DNA of 32,876 bases from Gammaproteobacteria bacterium (GTDB lineage: Bacteria > Pseudomonadota > Gammaproteobacteria > Steroidobacterales > JABDMI01). The stretch is taken from assembly GCA_013001575.1 (NCBI GenBank), contig JABDMI010000087.1, forward strand, positions 1 through 32,876, written 5' to 3'. A program made the translations under genes and the position numbers. Of this stretch, positions 24,351-32,876 are shown one piece after another; the first letter of the stretch is position 1, and every line of letters starts with the position of its first letter. The notes below the pieces were generated by a model. It was not told where the DNA came from. It was given only the letters and a program-made list of their open reading frames with translations, and ran no database searches.

Positions 24351-25287
24351 AATCTCGCCCCAGGTCCAGGTCGAACTGCGAATTGAGTTCGCGAATGCCT
24401 GTTGGGCTGGTGACGTTAATCTCGGTCATGTAGTTTCCGATCACATCCAGGCCGGCAAATAATACGCCTCGTTTTTTAAGTTCGGGACCAACTACATTTG
24501 CAATTTTTTGGGCAGCAGAACTCAATGGCACGCCTTGACCTTTGCCTCCAGCTGCCAGGTTACCGCGATGCTCACCTGGAACGGGTATGCGAGCCAGCGC
24601 ATAGGGCGCAGCTTTTCCATCAATAATGATAATGCGCTGGTCACCGGTTTCAGTGATCTCGGGAATAAACCCCTGGACCATGGCGAATCTTTTGCCATGG
24701 TCTGTGAGGGTTTCAAAAATAACCTGGCGATTACCATCCTTGGGATGGATCACGAATATCGATTTACCACCCATGCCATCCAGAGGTTTGGCAACCACAC
24801 TGCCATGCGTTTGTTGAAAATTGACCATGCGTTGCATGTCACGCGTGATCAATGTGGGCGGACACAACTCGGGAAACCAGGCGGTGTAAGCTTTTTCATT
24901 AATATCCCTGAGGGCTTGCGGATGATTACTGACGGTAACTCCGCTAACTTGAGCGCGATCCAGAATATAGGTCGCGTATATGTACTCCATATCAAAAGGT
25001 GGGTCTTTACGCATCAAAATGATGTCAAATTGCGACGCCGGACGGGTGTTTCTTTCACCTAATTGATACCAATCACCTTTCCCCTGATCGTTGTGTAATA
25101 CCAGTAACTGCGAGCAAGTCATGGCCTGACCGTTTGCGATCCAGAGATCGGCTAAATTCAAATAATGCACATCGGCATAGTCTTGTGCGGCCCAGATCAT
25201 GCCAATTGTTGTGTCTTTATACGCGGCCACTGACTGGATCGGATCCATCACAATCGCAATTTTGGGACGCTTTGTTGTTTTTGCCAT
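24319..25287 (-). CDS. gshB: Glutathione synthetase
   Basis: The 322-residue ATP-grasp enzyme joins gamma-glutamylcysteine to glycine. It begins MAKTTKRPKIAIVMDPIQSV and shows MRKDPPFDMEYIYATYIL, VVAKPLDGMGGKSIF and PVPGEHRGNLAAGGKG. The C-terminal substrate and metal region is VIGNYMTEINVTSPTGIREL. Length is normal. It is the first gene of the leftward operon that continues with apbE, tonB, yqgE, ruvX, pyrB and the PyrK-like gene, and lies divergent to pilG. Confidence 0.96.
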   Translation of the reverse strand: MAKTTKRPKIAIVMDPIQSVAAYKDTTIGMIWAAQDYADVHYLNLADLWIANGQAMTCSQLLVLHNDQGKGDWYQLGERNTRPASQFDIILMRKDPPFDMEYIYATYILDRAQVSGVTVSNHPQALRDINEKAYTAWFPELCPPTLITRDMQRMVNFQQTHGSVVAKPLDGMGGKSIFVIHPKDGNRQVIFETLTDHGKRFAMVQGFIPEITETGDQRIIIIDGKAAPYALARIPVPGEHRGNLAAGGKGQGVPLSSAAQKIANVVGPELKKRGVLFAGLDVIGNYMTEINVTSPTGIRELNSQFDLDLGRDYVNALLKQIT

Positions 25288-25728
25288 GAGATTGGTGCTC
25301 GCTTGAGAGTTGGGTCAAATTGATGGATCTTCGGACTGCTTTGTCAGCATGATTTGGCAGACTTTCAATTATCGTGATTTTACTTCATAAAAAACTTCAC
25401 TATGTAAAATAACTCACTGAGCAATCAAGATAAAATAAGAATTCTTACTTGGCGGGATGCGGTGAATATGGTAAAAAGGTTGTCTGGGGAATAATGGATG
25501 ACAACGCTTTAGGGGAAGCTGGATTTTCGCCCTATAGAAAGGGCTGTTATGGATTGTCTGATTTCCAGACCCATTACATATGTATAAAGTATTGATTTGG
25601 TGCGTTTCGGCGCATCGAAATCTTACATAAATATTTTAATAATCAGTTACTTATGAGAATCTCAAAAGACTTGTGAATGAATATTTCATGCCTCCAAGTT
25701 ATGCGAGATTTCAACAATTGGAGCTATT
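25288..25728. promoter_or_regulatory. Divergent promoter region gshB / pilG
   Basis: A 441-base AT-rich gap with no convincing gene. It holds two hairpins: GCCCT/AGGGC at 25529-25544 and a longer broken stem at 25594-25622. A TATAAA-containing 12-mer (ACATATGTATAA, 25576-25587) may be part of a promoter. No clear sigma-54 -24/-12 pair was seen. Confidence 0.45.
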
Positions 25729-26130
25729 GTGAGCAATACGCAAGCGCAAGAAAACACCGGATTAAAGGTTTTGATCATCGATGATAGTAAAACTATCCGG
25801 CGCACAGCTGAAACCATCCTCACTAAAGAGGGATTCAGAGTCTTTACCGCCATCGATGGATTTGATGCCTTGTCAAAAGTTGCGGACCACAAACCCGATG
25901 TGATCTTTGTCGACATCATGATGCCCAGACTGGACGGTTATCAGACCTGTGCCTTGATTAAGCACAATAAAACCTACAATCAGACACCGATTATCATGTT
26001 ATCAAGTAAAGATGGCTTGTTTGACCGGGCGCGTGGCAAGATCGTCGGATCAGAACAGTATCTGACCAAGCCATTTACCAAAGAAGAATTATTGAATGCA
26101 ATTAACCTGCATACCGATGCAGCTGCATAA
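25729..26130 (+). CDS. pilG: Pil-Chp response regulator PilG
   Basis: The 133-residue single receiver domain has the acidic pair IIDDS (18-19), phospho-acceptor Asp62 in FVDIMMPRLDGY, and Lys114 in LTKPFTKEE. There is no output domain. In the Pil-Chp system PilG is phosphorylated by ChpA and promotes pilus extension and cyclic AMP production. The start is a GTG with GGAG six bases upstream. It leads the rightward pilG-pilH-pilI-pilJ-chpA cluster, with pilH 58 bases downstream. Confidence 0.95.
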   Translation: MSNTQAQENTGLKVLIIDDSKTIRRTAETILTKEGFRVFTAIDGFDALSKVADHKPDVIFVDIMMPRLDGYQTCALIKHNKTYNQTPIIMLSSKDGLFDRARGKIVGSEQYLTKPFTKEELLNAINLHTDAAA

Positions 26131-26188
26131 ATACAACAACTAATCATTTTAATAGCGGGCACCGCAGTAAAAAAGAGGAAAAACTCAG

Positions 26189-26560
26189 ATGGCCAAAGTT
26201 TTAATTGTCGATGACTCACCAACCGAGGTTCACATACTCAAGGGTTTCCTGGATAAAGGGGGGCATGACGTATTGGTTGCGCAGGATGGCAAATCCGGAA
26301 TTGAAATGGCAGAAGCTGAATCGCCGGACTTGATCCTGATGGACGTGGTCATGCCGGGCGTTAATGGTTTTCAAGCCACGCGTAAACTATCCCGCAACGA
26401 CAAAACTTCGGCAATCCCGGTCATCATGGTCACAACCAAGAATCAGGAAACCGATCGTATCTGGGGCATGCGCCAGGGCGCTGTCGATTATCTGGTGAAA
26501 CCGGTTAAAGAAAAAAGCCTGATGGAGAAAATCAGCGAAGTTCTGGATAAAAATTCCTGA
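26189..26560 (+). CDS. pilH: Pil-Chp response regulator PilH
   Basis: The 123-residue single receiver domain has LIVDDSPTE (acidic pair 8-9), phospho-acceptor Asp52 in LMDVVMPGVNGF and Lys104 in DYLVKPVKEKS. PilH is the second CheY-like regulator of the system, acting on retraction and as a phosphate sink. GAGG lies about nine bases before the ATG. The pilG-pilH order with pilI 23 bases further is standard. Confidence 0.95.
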   Translation: MAKVLIVDDSPTEVHILKGFLDKGGHDVLVAQDGKSGIEMAEAESPDLILMDVVMPGVNGFQATRKLSRNDKTSAIPVIMVTTKNQETDRIWGMRQGAVDYLVKPVKEKSLMEKISEVLDKNS

Positions 26561-26583
26561 GCGCGCTTTAGGCAAACCTAATA

Positions 26584-27150
26584 ATGTCAGAACCCCTCTA
26601 CGAATATCGCGACACGCCGTTTCGTCTGTTGCAACTGCTTGAGCAGCGCTGCCGTGAAGCGAGTCAGTCACAAGTTGGTGCTGGAAATCGCCGTGAGTGG
26701 GTGGGTGTGGCATTTCGTGTAGGCAAAGAAACCTTTTTGACCTCTCGCAGTGACGTTAGGGAAGTATTGAATGTAATACCCACCACCCGCGTACCAGGTG
26801 CCAGCGACTGGATACGAGGCTTGGCGAATTTGCGCAGTCAGTTAATACCGGTAATCGATCTGGCCCGTTTTGTTGGTGCCGGGGAACACGAAATTTCTGG
26901 CAAAGAAAGAATGTTGGTTGTTAACCATGACAAGATACCCGTGGCCTTAATTGTCGATGAGGTCTTTGGCTTCCGACGCTTTAGTGATTCCGAGTTGGCC
27001 AAGGGCAAAGTTGCCAATACAGATTACCAGGTCGAGCCATACGTACTTGGCACTTGCCAGCGAGATGACAATCACTGGTCAGTGTTAGGATTACGCAAGT
27101 TAGTGGAAAGCCCGCAATTCATGCAGTCTAGTGCTGCAAGTGTAAATTAA
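26584..27150 (+). CDS. pilI: CheW-like adaptor PilI
   Basis: The 188-residue protein has a CheW domain at about residues 38-175. It shows WVGVAFRVGKETFLTSRSDV, VIPTTRVPGASDWIRGLANL, RSQLIPVIDLARFVG and MLVVNHDKIPVALIVDEVFG. PilI couples the PilJ receptor to ChpA in the cytoplasm. The N-terminal extension PLYEYRDTPFRLLQLLEQRC is typical of PilI. It lies 23 bases after pilH and 61 bases before pilJ. The ribosome binding site is weak. Confidence 0.93.
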   Translation: MSEPLYEYRDTPFRLLQLLEQRCREASQSQVGAGNRREWVGVAFRVGKETFLTSRSDVREVLNVIPTTRVPGASDWIRGLANLRSQLIPVIDLARFVGAGEHEISGKERMLVVNHDKIPVALIVDEVFGFRRFSDSELAKGKVANTDYQVEPYVLGTCQRDDNHWSVLGLRKLVESPQFMQSSAASVN

Positions 27151-27211
27151 TAAAAATATAAAACTAAATATACTAAAAATTAAGACAGAGTTTGTCGCAT
27201 GAGGAAAACCC

Positions 27212-28447
27212 ATGGCTAAACAAAGTAATTTGAGTCCAAGAGAGATACCCCTGTTCGGGTTGATCGGCTTGCTCATAATTGTCGTTGCTGTAGTACTGAA
27301 CGTCCTTGGGCTGGGCGGCAACATTCCGTTTTTACTGGAGTCGCTCGTAGCCCTGGCCGGGTTGTGCATACTCGGGATGTTATTTGCATACTGGAAAACC
27401 GGACATGCACGAGTTATGGCACAACAAGCAATGATCAAAGGCGAAAAAGACCAGGAAGGTATTTTACGTTTGATGGACGAACTGGGGAGTCTCGCGGATG
27501 GAGACTTGACGGTTGAAGCATCGGTGACTGAAGACGTAACCGGTTCAATTGCAGACTCGATCAATTACGCGGTTGATGCCTTACGTGAACTGGTTGTCAC
27601 AATTGACCAAACCGCAACCCAGGTAAATCGTGCCGCCCAGCAAACTCAGGTGACCGCTAACAAACTGAGTGAAGTGAGTGCCAGTCAGAATGATCATGTG
27701 ATCCAGGCCAATGACGCAATTAGCTCGATCACGGAATCAATACGAAAAGTATCAAATAACGCCGAGATCTCATCCAATGTTGCACAACAATCGGTACAGA
27801 TCGCCGACAAGGGCGGTAAAGCCGTACGTCGTACCATTGAAGGTATGGCTTCTATTCGTGAAACCATTCAAGAAACCTCCAAACGGATCAAGCGTCTGGG
27901 CGAGAGTTCGCAGGAAATTGGAAACATCGTTGGCCTGATTAACGACATCGCCGAACAAACCAATATTTTGGCCTTGAATGCCTCGATTCAGGCGTCTATG
28001 GCGGGTGAAGCCGGTCGCGGTTTTGCGGTGGTCGCGGATGAAGTACAGCGACTGGCTGAACGTGCGACCGATGCCACCAGACAGATCGAAACTCTGGTGA
28101 AAACTATTCAAACCGATACCAATGAAGCAGTTGCTTCGATGGAAGAATCAACAGCCAACGTGGTGGGCGGCGCCAAACTCGCCGAGAACGCCGGTGAAGC
28201 GCTGGATGAGATTCAGTCGGTTTCCAAACAGATCTCGGAATTGATTACCGGTATTTCCTCCGCGTCACAAAGTCAGGCGGTTGAGGCTACCAACGTGATC
28301 AAAACCATGGAAGTATTAAGAAAATATTCTACCCAGACTGCTGGTGGTGCGTCGGTAACCTCCACTAACGTATCCAAATTGGCAGATTTGGCGAACGAAC
28401 TGCGTGAGTCGGTTGAAGGCTTTACCTTACCCGAACAAAACAGCTAA
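27212..28447 (+). CDS. pilJ: Short PilJ methyl-accepting receptor lacking a periplasmic domain
   Basis: The 411-residue product has two membrane helices (about 14-34 and 40-60) joined by only about five residues, then a cytoplasmic four-helix signalling bundle. The receptor tip reads INDIAEQTNILALNASIQAS and MAGEAGRGFAVVADEVQRLA (about 244-282), the canonical contact region for CheW and CheA proteins. From memory PilJ in Pseudomonas is about 680 residues with large periplasmic domains that touch pilin; here they are missing. GAGG lies seven bases before the ATG. It is directly followed by chpA with no pilK between. Confidence 0.9.
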   Translation: MAKQSNLSPREIPLFGLIGLLIIVVAVVLNVLGLGGNIPFLLESLVALAGLCILGMLFAYWKTGHARVMAQQAMIKGEKDQEGILRLMDELGSLADGDLTVEASVTEDVTGSIADSINYAVDALRELVVTIDQTATQVNRAAQQTQVTANKLSEVSASQNDHVIQANDAISSITESIRKVSNNAEISSNVAQQSVQIADKGGKAVRRTIEGMASIRETIQETSKRIKRLGESSQEIGNIVGLINDIAEQTNILALNASIQASMAGEAGRGFAVVADEVQRLAERATDATRQIETLVKTIQTDTNEAVASMEESTANVVGGAKLAENAGEALDEIQSVSKQISELITGISSASQSQAVEATNVIKTMEVLRKYSTQTAGGASVTSTNVSKLADLANELRESVEGFTLPEQNS

Positions 28448-28505
28448 CAAGCAACAGCAAACTGGAATGACCATACAACAAAGGAAACATTGCTAAATAA
28501 GAACC

Positions 28506-28527
28506 GTTACCGCCAAATGTCGGTAAC
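28506..28527 (+). promoter_or_regulatory. Hairpin just before chpA
   Basis: GTTACCG (28506-28512) pairs with CGGTAAC (28521-28527) across an eight-base loop, 16 bases before the chpA ATG. No T-run follows, so it is not a standard terminator. It may influence chpA translation, whose ribosome binding site is poor. Confidence 0.35.
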
Positions 28528-28543
28528 AAATTAAGCTAAGATC

Positions 28544-31500
28544 ATGTTAAACGCCGCCTACAAAGATACCTTGTATGTCGTCTCTGACGAGATGCGTGCA
28601 ACCCTGAAAGATATCAAGGCTGCACTAGAACTGGCCATTGAAACCCGTGATAACAAACACCTGGGCATGGTGCGAGAATTATTACACACCGCCAAAGGTG
28701 CCCTTGAGCTTATAGACTTCAATGCCACGGCAATGCTCGCCAGTGAAATGAACAAAGTGGTTGACCAATTGCTGGAACGTAAATCCACGAATCGCGATGC
28801 CGCTCTTGAAGCAGTCAGTGCCGGGGTTGTGTTTTTACCGAGTTTTTTCAATAAAACACTGGATTCTGACGGCAAGGAACATTCGATTGCCTTGTTACCC
28901 ATATTGCAAGACCTGAGAGCAGCACGACAGGAAAAACCATTATCTGAAGACACACTCTTGTTGCTGGATATCAAACGTGAAGAGCTATCCGATAAAACCA
29001 TCATGTTGCCCAAGCTCAAGCCGCAGCATGATCTGCGGATGCTCTTGGGTAAATATCGTTCGATTTTCCAAACTTCGCTTTTAGGCTGGATAAAAGACAA
29101 AGAGTCAATTAAGCATTTGACCCGACTGGCTGTCATCAGTGAAAAATATGAAAAGTCCGCCAAAGAAGAGCGCAGTTTTAAATTGTGGTGGGTCACAGGC
29201 GGCTTGATCGAGGCATTAATAGAGAAAGGTCTAAAATCCAGTCCAGATCTACGCCGCTTGTTTGGACAAGTGGATCGCGCGGGCAAAATGATCCTCGATA
29301 ATGGTGAAGAATACTTTCAGGCGAATACTGACCGCACCCTGATCAACCAATTATTGTATTTCATCGGGCGCAGTGAATCATCAGGTAAACGCGTTACCGA
29401 GATTCGCAAAGCATTCAGTTTAAATGACAAGTTACAAGTCGAAGACAGGATTGTAGAAGCCAGAGCAGCAATGGCTACCCCGGATTCAGAAGTCATGCAG
29501 TCTTTGTCAAAGGCAATCAAGGAGGATCTCGAAAGAGTTAAAGATACTCTGGACATTTTTAATCGTACTGGCTCAAAAGAAAACCTGAATATCGAGGATC
29601 GTTTTCAAAGTCTGAAAAAAATCGCCGACACCTTGAAAATGCTGGGACTGGATGATCTGGAAAAACGCGTCATTGTTCAACAACAAGAAATTTCAGCGCT
29701 TCTGGAGCGCAACGAGAACCTCACCGAAAATCATATGATCGGTGTTGCTGCCTCATTATTGCAAGTCGAAAGCAGATTGGAAGAAGAACTGGATAAACTG
29801 GCCGGCAAAAAAGCCAAAGACAATCCAAAGTTCCTGCTTGATGCATTGAGTGCCACTTTCCGGGAAACCAAAGTCAATCTGGCCCGGGTGAAAGAGGTTA
29901 TCAGCCAATTCATGCGTGACCCGACAGACCTTAAGGCCATTTCACGAGCACCGGTACTGCTGAAAGAGGCCAATGCGGCTTGTATGATCAGTGGTAAAGA
30001 ACGCTTGGCGGTGATTCTAGAGCGCTTACAGGATTACATTAGCCGGTATCTGATTGGCAGTGGACGCTTACCCTATGGCGAGCACTTAGAACTACTTGCC
30101 GGTGCCATAGAGAGTGTGGATTTTTATCTCGAAACCCTCAATAAGGGCCGCCGGGATCCCTGGTACATGCTGGATAATGCCGACAATTGCCTGGATCAGT
30201 TGCTACGTGAGGCACCACGCCCATTTCCGCAAACCAGACTTGATAAACATTCGGATTACGAACGCACAATTACTGAACCTGCGCCCTCTGCACAAGAAAA
30301 TAATATCGGTACCGGAACCGTTGCGGTTCCACGTCTGACCCCGGCAGACATAGAACGCATGCAGAATCCGCAGCACACCGAGCAGACTGTGCATCCCGAT
30401 GCCTATCCGGTCATGGACAGCGAATTACAAACTGATCCAGAAGTTATTGAGATATTTATTGAAGAAGCTAAAGAAGTTGGCCAGCAGGTTGCCCCAGAAT
30501 TTGCCTCTTGGCTGGGTGATAACTCACAACGCGAAGCTCTGGTATCAGTTCGACGTGGTTTCCATACTTTAAAAGGCAGTGGACGTATGGTGGGTGCCAA
30601 ACGTCTTGGTGAATTTGCCTGGGCGGTCGAGAATCTGATCAATCGCACTTTGGAGGGTACGGTTCAAATTGATAACGATGGCCGCTATTTATTACAACGC
30701 GCCATAGAAGTGGTCCCTGGCTTGATCGAGCAACTGGAAGTTGGTACTGAAACCAAAGAAGATGTTCATCAGTTGATGCTGTCGATTGATTCCTACACCG
30801 ATCAAAAATTACATAGCCAGGACAAAACCGACGCGACACTTTTGCCTGGCCAGATGGCCAAGTTGCAAGAGCTTACCGATACCCAGACCTTCCGCAAATC
30901 AGAAAATGAAGGCACCCCCGCTTCCAATGCCGGAGAATTGTCATCAGATGCCCCGAATACCCAGATCATTGACATGCGCAACATGCTCAAGGAAGGGTTT
31001 AATCCCAACGCGGATACGCCGCATACCCAGATTATGGACATGCGCAATGTGTTGTCCGGAAAGGATACGGCCGAGATTGAAGCATTGGTTGGTGCCGACC
31101 GTCCTGACATTCAAATTGATGATACTAAACAAAGTCCCCAGCGTTATGCGCTCGAACAAGCCCTGTATGACATTTATATTGATGAGTCATCAAAACATTT
31201 GTCGGTAGTCAAAGAGTTTTGCCGCGATTCGATCGGAAAGCCGGTTTCTAACAGTATGCATCGTGCCGTGCATACTTTGCATGGCAGCGCCAATATGGCC
31301 GACCTGGAACCGATCAATGAAATTGCAACCGAGCTTGAGCGATTTATTCAGCGCTTATATGACGAAGGCCTTGCCTTTGAAGAAGATGCAGCTAAAACCG
31401 TAACGCAATCTGCCAATGTCATTGAAGAAATGATCGCCACGATCAATACAGATCAAGCAATGCCATTTGCATCTCAAGCATTACTTGGTGAACTGGAAAA

Positions 31501-32876
31501 CTTACGTAAAAATGTCGATTTACTTATCGAGAAAAAAGACGATGACAGTCAAGCCGAAGATCTTGATCTCGACATCCTGGATGACGTAATTCACGATGAC
31601 TCGCTGGCTTATTCCGAGACCAGTCGTTTCAGTGACAGTGACGATGTGATGGAGTTGAATGCAGATATTGATCTGGATGTCACAGATAACACTGACGATC
31701 AGGCAGATGTTGGTGATGCACCAGCTCAAGCCGAGACTGGATCATCTGATGCGTTGGAAGCTACCCAAGAAACCGAACAACTTCTCGACGAACTTGAAGT
31801 AGAACTGGATGACATACTGATCGTCGCTGATTCAACTCAAGAGCCTGCGCTCCAGGCCAATGCGCCAACCTTGATTGCGGTTGAGTCGGAGATTACCAAT
31901 ATCTTCCTGGAAGAGGCAGAAGAATTAATCGCTCAATCAGACACAGCCTTGTCAGCCTGGGGCGACCAGGGTATAGATAATAATAGTATTAGTGAATTAC
32001 AACGTCTATTGCACACACTTAAAGGTGGTGCACGCATGGCTGGCTTGTTGAGTATTGGTGATTTCACGCATGACCTTGAAACTTTTGTGATCGCTTTGCG
32101 TGATAATGATCTAGCCAATAATGAATCGGCGCGTAAAGGCCTGCAGTCTGCTCTGGATCATGTGCATAGCATGTTGTCAGATGTTCAAGAAGAACAACCA
32201 CCGCGACCACCGGCCGGGATATTAGAAAAACTTCAGGCTCTGATCGAAGGCAAGGAGGTTGAAAGCACGGCTTGGGACGTTTCTACCGAAGTGCCAGAAT
32301 CTGTTACTCAAGATTCCGGCTCTGACTTAGTTGTTTCCGATGCCCAAGACACGGGCGAGGTCATGGCATTCAGCGAGGAATCTTTACAAGATGGCATGCA
32401 AAGCCAGGATAGCTCTGAATTTGAACTGCCAGCTGATGAGGAGCCCGAACAGCCTGAAGTCCAGGAACTGAATTTACCAGTATTTGATGATACCTATGCC
32501 GAAGAGCCAATGACCAATGTGGTTGATCTGCACGAGGCTGGTGTTGATGCGGATGATTCCGAGCAAGAGATTAGACAAGATCAAGATTATGAGTCGGGAG
32601 ATTCAATATTTGAATATGCCCCACAGATCGTTCCGACCCAGCAACGCCAACAAGATGCGGCCCGCATAAGCACCAACAACCTCGAGACCTTGCTTAACCA
32701 GGCGGGCGAGATCAGTATATTCCGTTCACGCATTGAACAAGAATTGAGTAATGCCAACCTCAACCTGGCCGAGTTGGCTCGTACCGTTCAACGGGTGCGT
32801 GAACAAATACGCAAAATGGAAATCGAAACCGAGGCCACCATTTTGTATCAACACCGCGAAGAGAGCGAGCACAGTG
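28544..32876 (+). CDS. chpA: ChpA hybrid chemotaxis histidine kinase, N-terminal part (runs off window)
   Basis: The frame is open from ATG 28544 to the window edge (1444 codons). It has an N-terminal helical scaffold (about 1-620) and several histidine-phosphotransfer (Hpt) domains. Candidate phospho-histidines are His48 (LLHTAKG), His674 (FHTLKG), His910 (VHTLHG) and His1157 (LLHTLKG). Between them are long acidic linkers (for example about 1000-1100 and 1245-1355). A short tandem motif TQI-x-DMRN occurs at 806-813 and 828-835. The last part (about 1376-1444, NNLETLLNQAGEISIFRSRI) is the start of the kinase dimerisation region. ChpA phosphorylates PilG and PilH. The kinase, CheW and receiver ends lie outside the window. 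Length compared with Pseudomonas ChpA (about 2470) fits. Confidence 0.95.
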   Translation, partial: MLNAAYKDTLYVVSDEMRATLKDIKAALELAIETRDNKHLGMVRELLHTAKGALELIDFNATAMLASEMNKVVDQLLERKSTNRDAALEAVSAGVVFLPSFFNKTLDSDGKEHSIALLPILQDLRAARQEKPLSEDTLLLLDIKREELSDKTIMLPKLKPQHDLRMLLGKYRSIFQTSLLGWIKDKESIKHLTRLAVISEKYEKSAKEERSFKLWWVTGGLIEALIEKGLKSSPDLRRLFGQVDRAGKMILDNGEEYFQANTDRTLINQLLYFIGRSESSGKRVTEIRKAFSLNDKLQVEDRIVEARAAMATPDSEVMQSLSKAIKEDLERVKDTLDIFNRTGSKENLNIEDRFQSLKKIADTLKMLGLDDLEKRVIVQQQEISALLERNENLTENHMIGVAASLLQVESRLEEELDKLAGKKAKDNPKFLLDALSATFRETKVNLARVKEVISQFMRDPTDLKAISRAPVLLKEANAACMISGKERLAVILERLQDYISRYLIGSGRLPYGEHLELLAGAIESVDFYLETLNKGRRDPWYMLDNADNCLDQLLREAPRPFPQTRLDKHSDYERTITEPAPSAQENNIGTGTVAVPRLTPADIERMQNPQHTEQTVHPDAYPVMDSELQTDPEVIEIFIEEAKEVGQQVAPEFASWLGDNSQREALVSVRRGFHTLKGSGRMVGAKRLGEFAWAVENLINRTLEGTVQIDNDGRYLLQRAIEVVPGLIEQLEVGTETKEDVHQLMLSIDSYTDQKLHSQDKTDATLLPGQMAKLQELTDTQTFRKSENEGTPASNAGELSSDAPNTQIIDMRNMLKEGFNPNADTPHTQIMDMRNVLSGKDTAEIEALVGADRPDIQIDDTKQSPQRYALEQALYDIYIDESSKHLSVVKEFCRDSIGKPVSNSMHRAVHTLHGSANMADLEPINEIATELERFIQRLYDEGLAFEEDAAKTVTQSANVIEEMIATINTDQAMPFASQALLGELENLRKNVDLLIEKKDDDSQAEDLDLDILDDVIHDDSLAYSETSRFSDSDDVMELNADIDLDVTDNTDDQADVGDAPAQAETGSSDALEATQETEQLLDELEVELDDILIVADSTQEPALQANAPTLIAVESEITNIFLEEAEELIAQSDTALSAWGDQGIDNNSISELQRLLHTLKGGARMAGLLSIGDFTHDLETFVIALRDNDLANNESARKGLQSALDHVHSMLSDVQEEQPPRPPAGILEKLQALIEGKEVESTAWDVSTEVPESVTQDSGSDLVVSDAQDTGEVMAFSEESLQDGMQSQDSSEFELPADEEPEQPEVQELNLPVFDDTYAEEPMTNVVDLHEAGVDADDSEQEIRQDQDYESGDSIFEYAPQIVPTQQRQQDAARISTNNLETLLNQAGEISIFRSRIEQELSNANLNLAELARTVQRVREQIRKMEIETEATILYQHREESEHS

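Noticed and set aside
24508-25062. Plus-strand frame of 184 codons
   Set aside because: It lies opposite gshB, whose ATP-grasp motifs are clear.
25288-25728. c-di-GMP riboswitch or sigma-54 promoter before pilG
   Set aside because: The characteristic conserved sequences were not found.
28558-29286. Long minus-strand open frame of 242 codons opposite chpA
   Set aside because: It lies entirely within the real chpA frame, has Ser/Arg/Leu-biased composition and no family motifs.
1-32876. CRISPR array, tRNA or rRNA genes, insertion sequences, phage genes
   Set aside because: No regular repeat-spacer pattern, cloverleaf sequence, transposase or phage motif was seen.

Overview
The window comes from a gammaproteobacterium of moderate base composition. 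The evidence is gene order. The stretch DUF4426 lipoprotein-yggT-proC-yggS // pilT-pilU ... pyrB-ruvX-yqgE-tonB-gshB // pilG-pilH-pilI-pilJ-chpA matches, from memory, the layout of the Pseudomonas aeruginosa twitching-motility region. Here the layout carries several departures. The genus cannot be named from the sequence alone. No rRNA, tRNA, CRISPR array, insertion sequence or phage gene was seen.

Left part (1-12.7 kb) is lineage-variable housekeeping and accessory material: a truncated SRPBCC protein, a CnoX-type thioredoxin/TPR chaperone, an exported protein of unknown function, a YheT-like hydrolase, three small orphan genes separated by strong terminators and two CRP/Vfr-like sites, a lipoprotein, an exported amidohydrolase, a gap with a possible gene remnant, a BON / coiled-coil / PEBP operon, a CPA-type cation:proton antiporter, a small alpha/beta hydrolase and an HU-family protein.

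Middle part (12.8-25.3 kb) is the conserved neighbourhood. A leftward cluster (yggS-proC-yggT-DUF4426) diverges from a rightward set of three consecutive type IV pilus retraction-ATPase genes (pilT, pilU and a third PilT/PilU-like gene). Converging on these is a leftward operon gshB-apbE-tonB-yqgE-ruvX-pyrB-pyrK-like. In it apbE sits between gshB and tonB, no pyrR is present, and a PyrK-type iron-sulphur flavoprotein follows pyrB.

Right part (25.7 kb to the end) is the Pil-Chp chemotaxis-like cluster that controls pili: response regulators PilG and PilH, CheW-like PilI, a short PilJ receptor with essentially no periplasmic domain, and the first 1444 codons of a giant ChpA histidine kinase. 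The methyltransferase gene pilK, which lies between pilJ and chpA in P. aeruginosa, is absent. Together with the three retraction ATPases this suggests a pilus system whose motors have been elaborated while its receptor and adaptation side has been simplified. No wholly new defence or mobile system was seen; the best leads are these departures and several unexplained regulatory-looking repeats.
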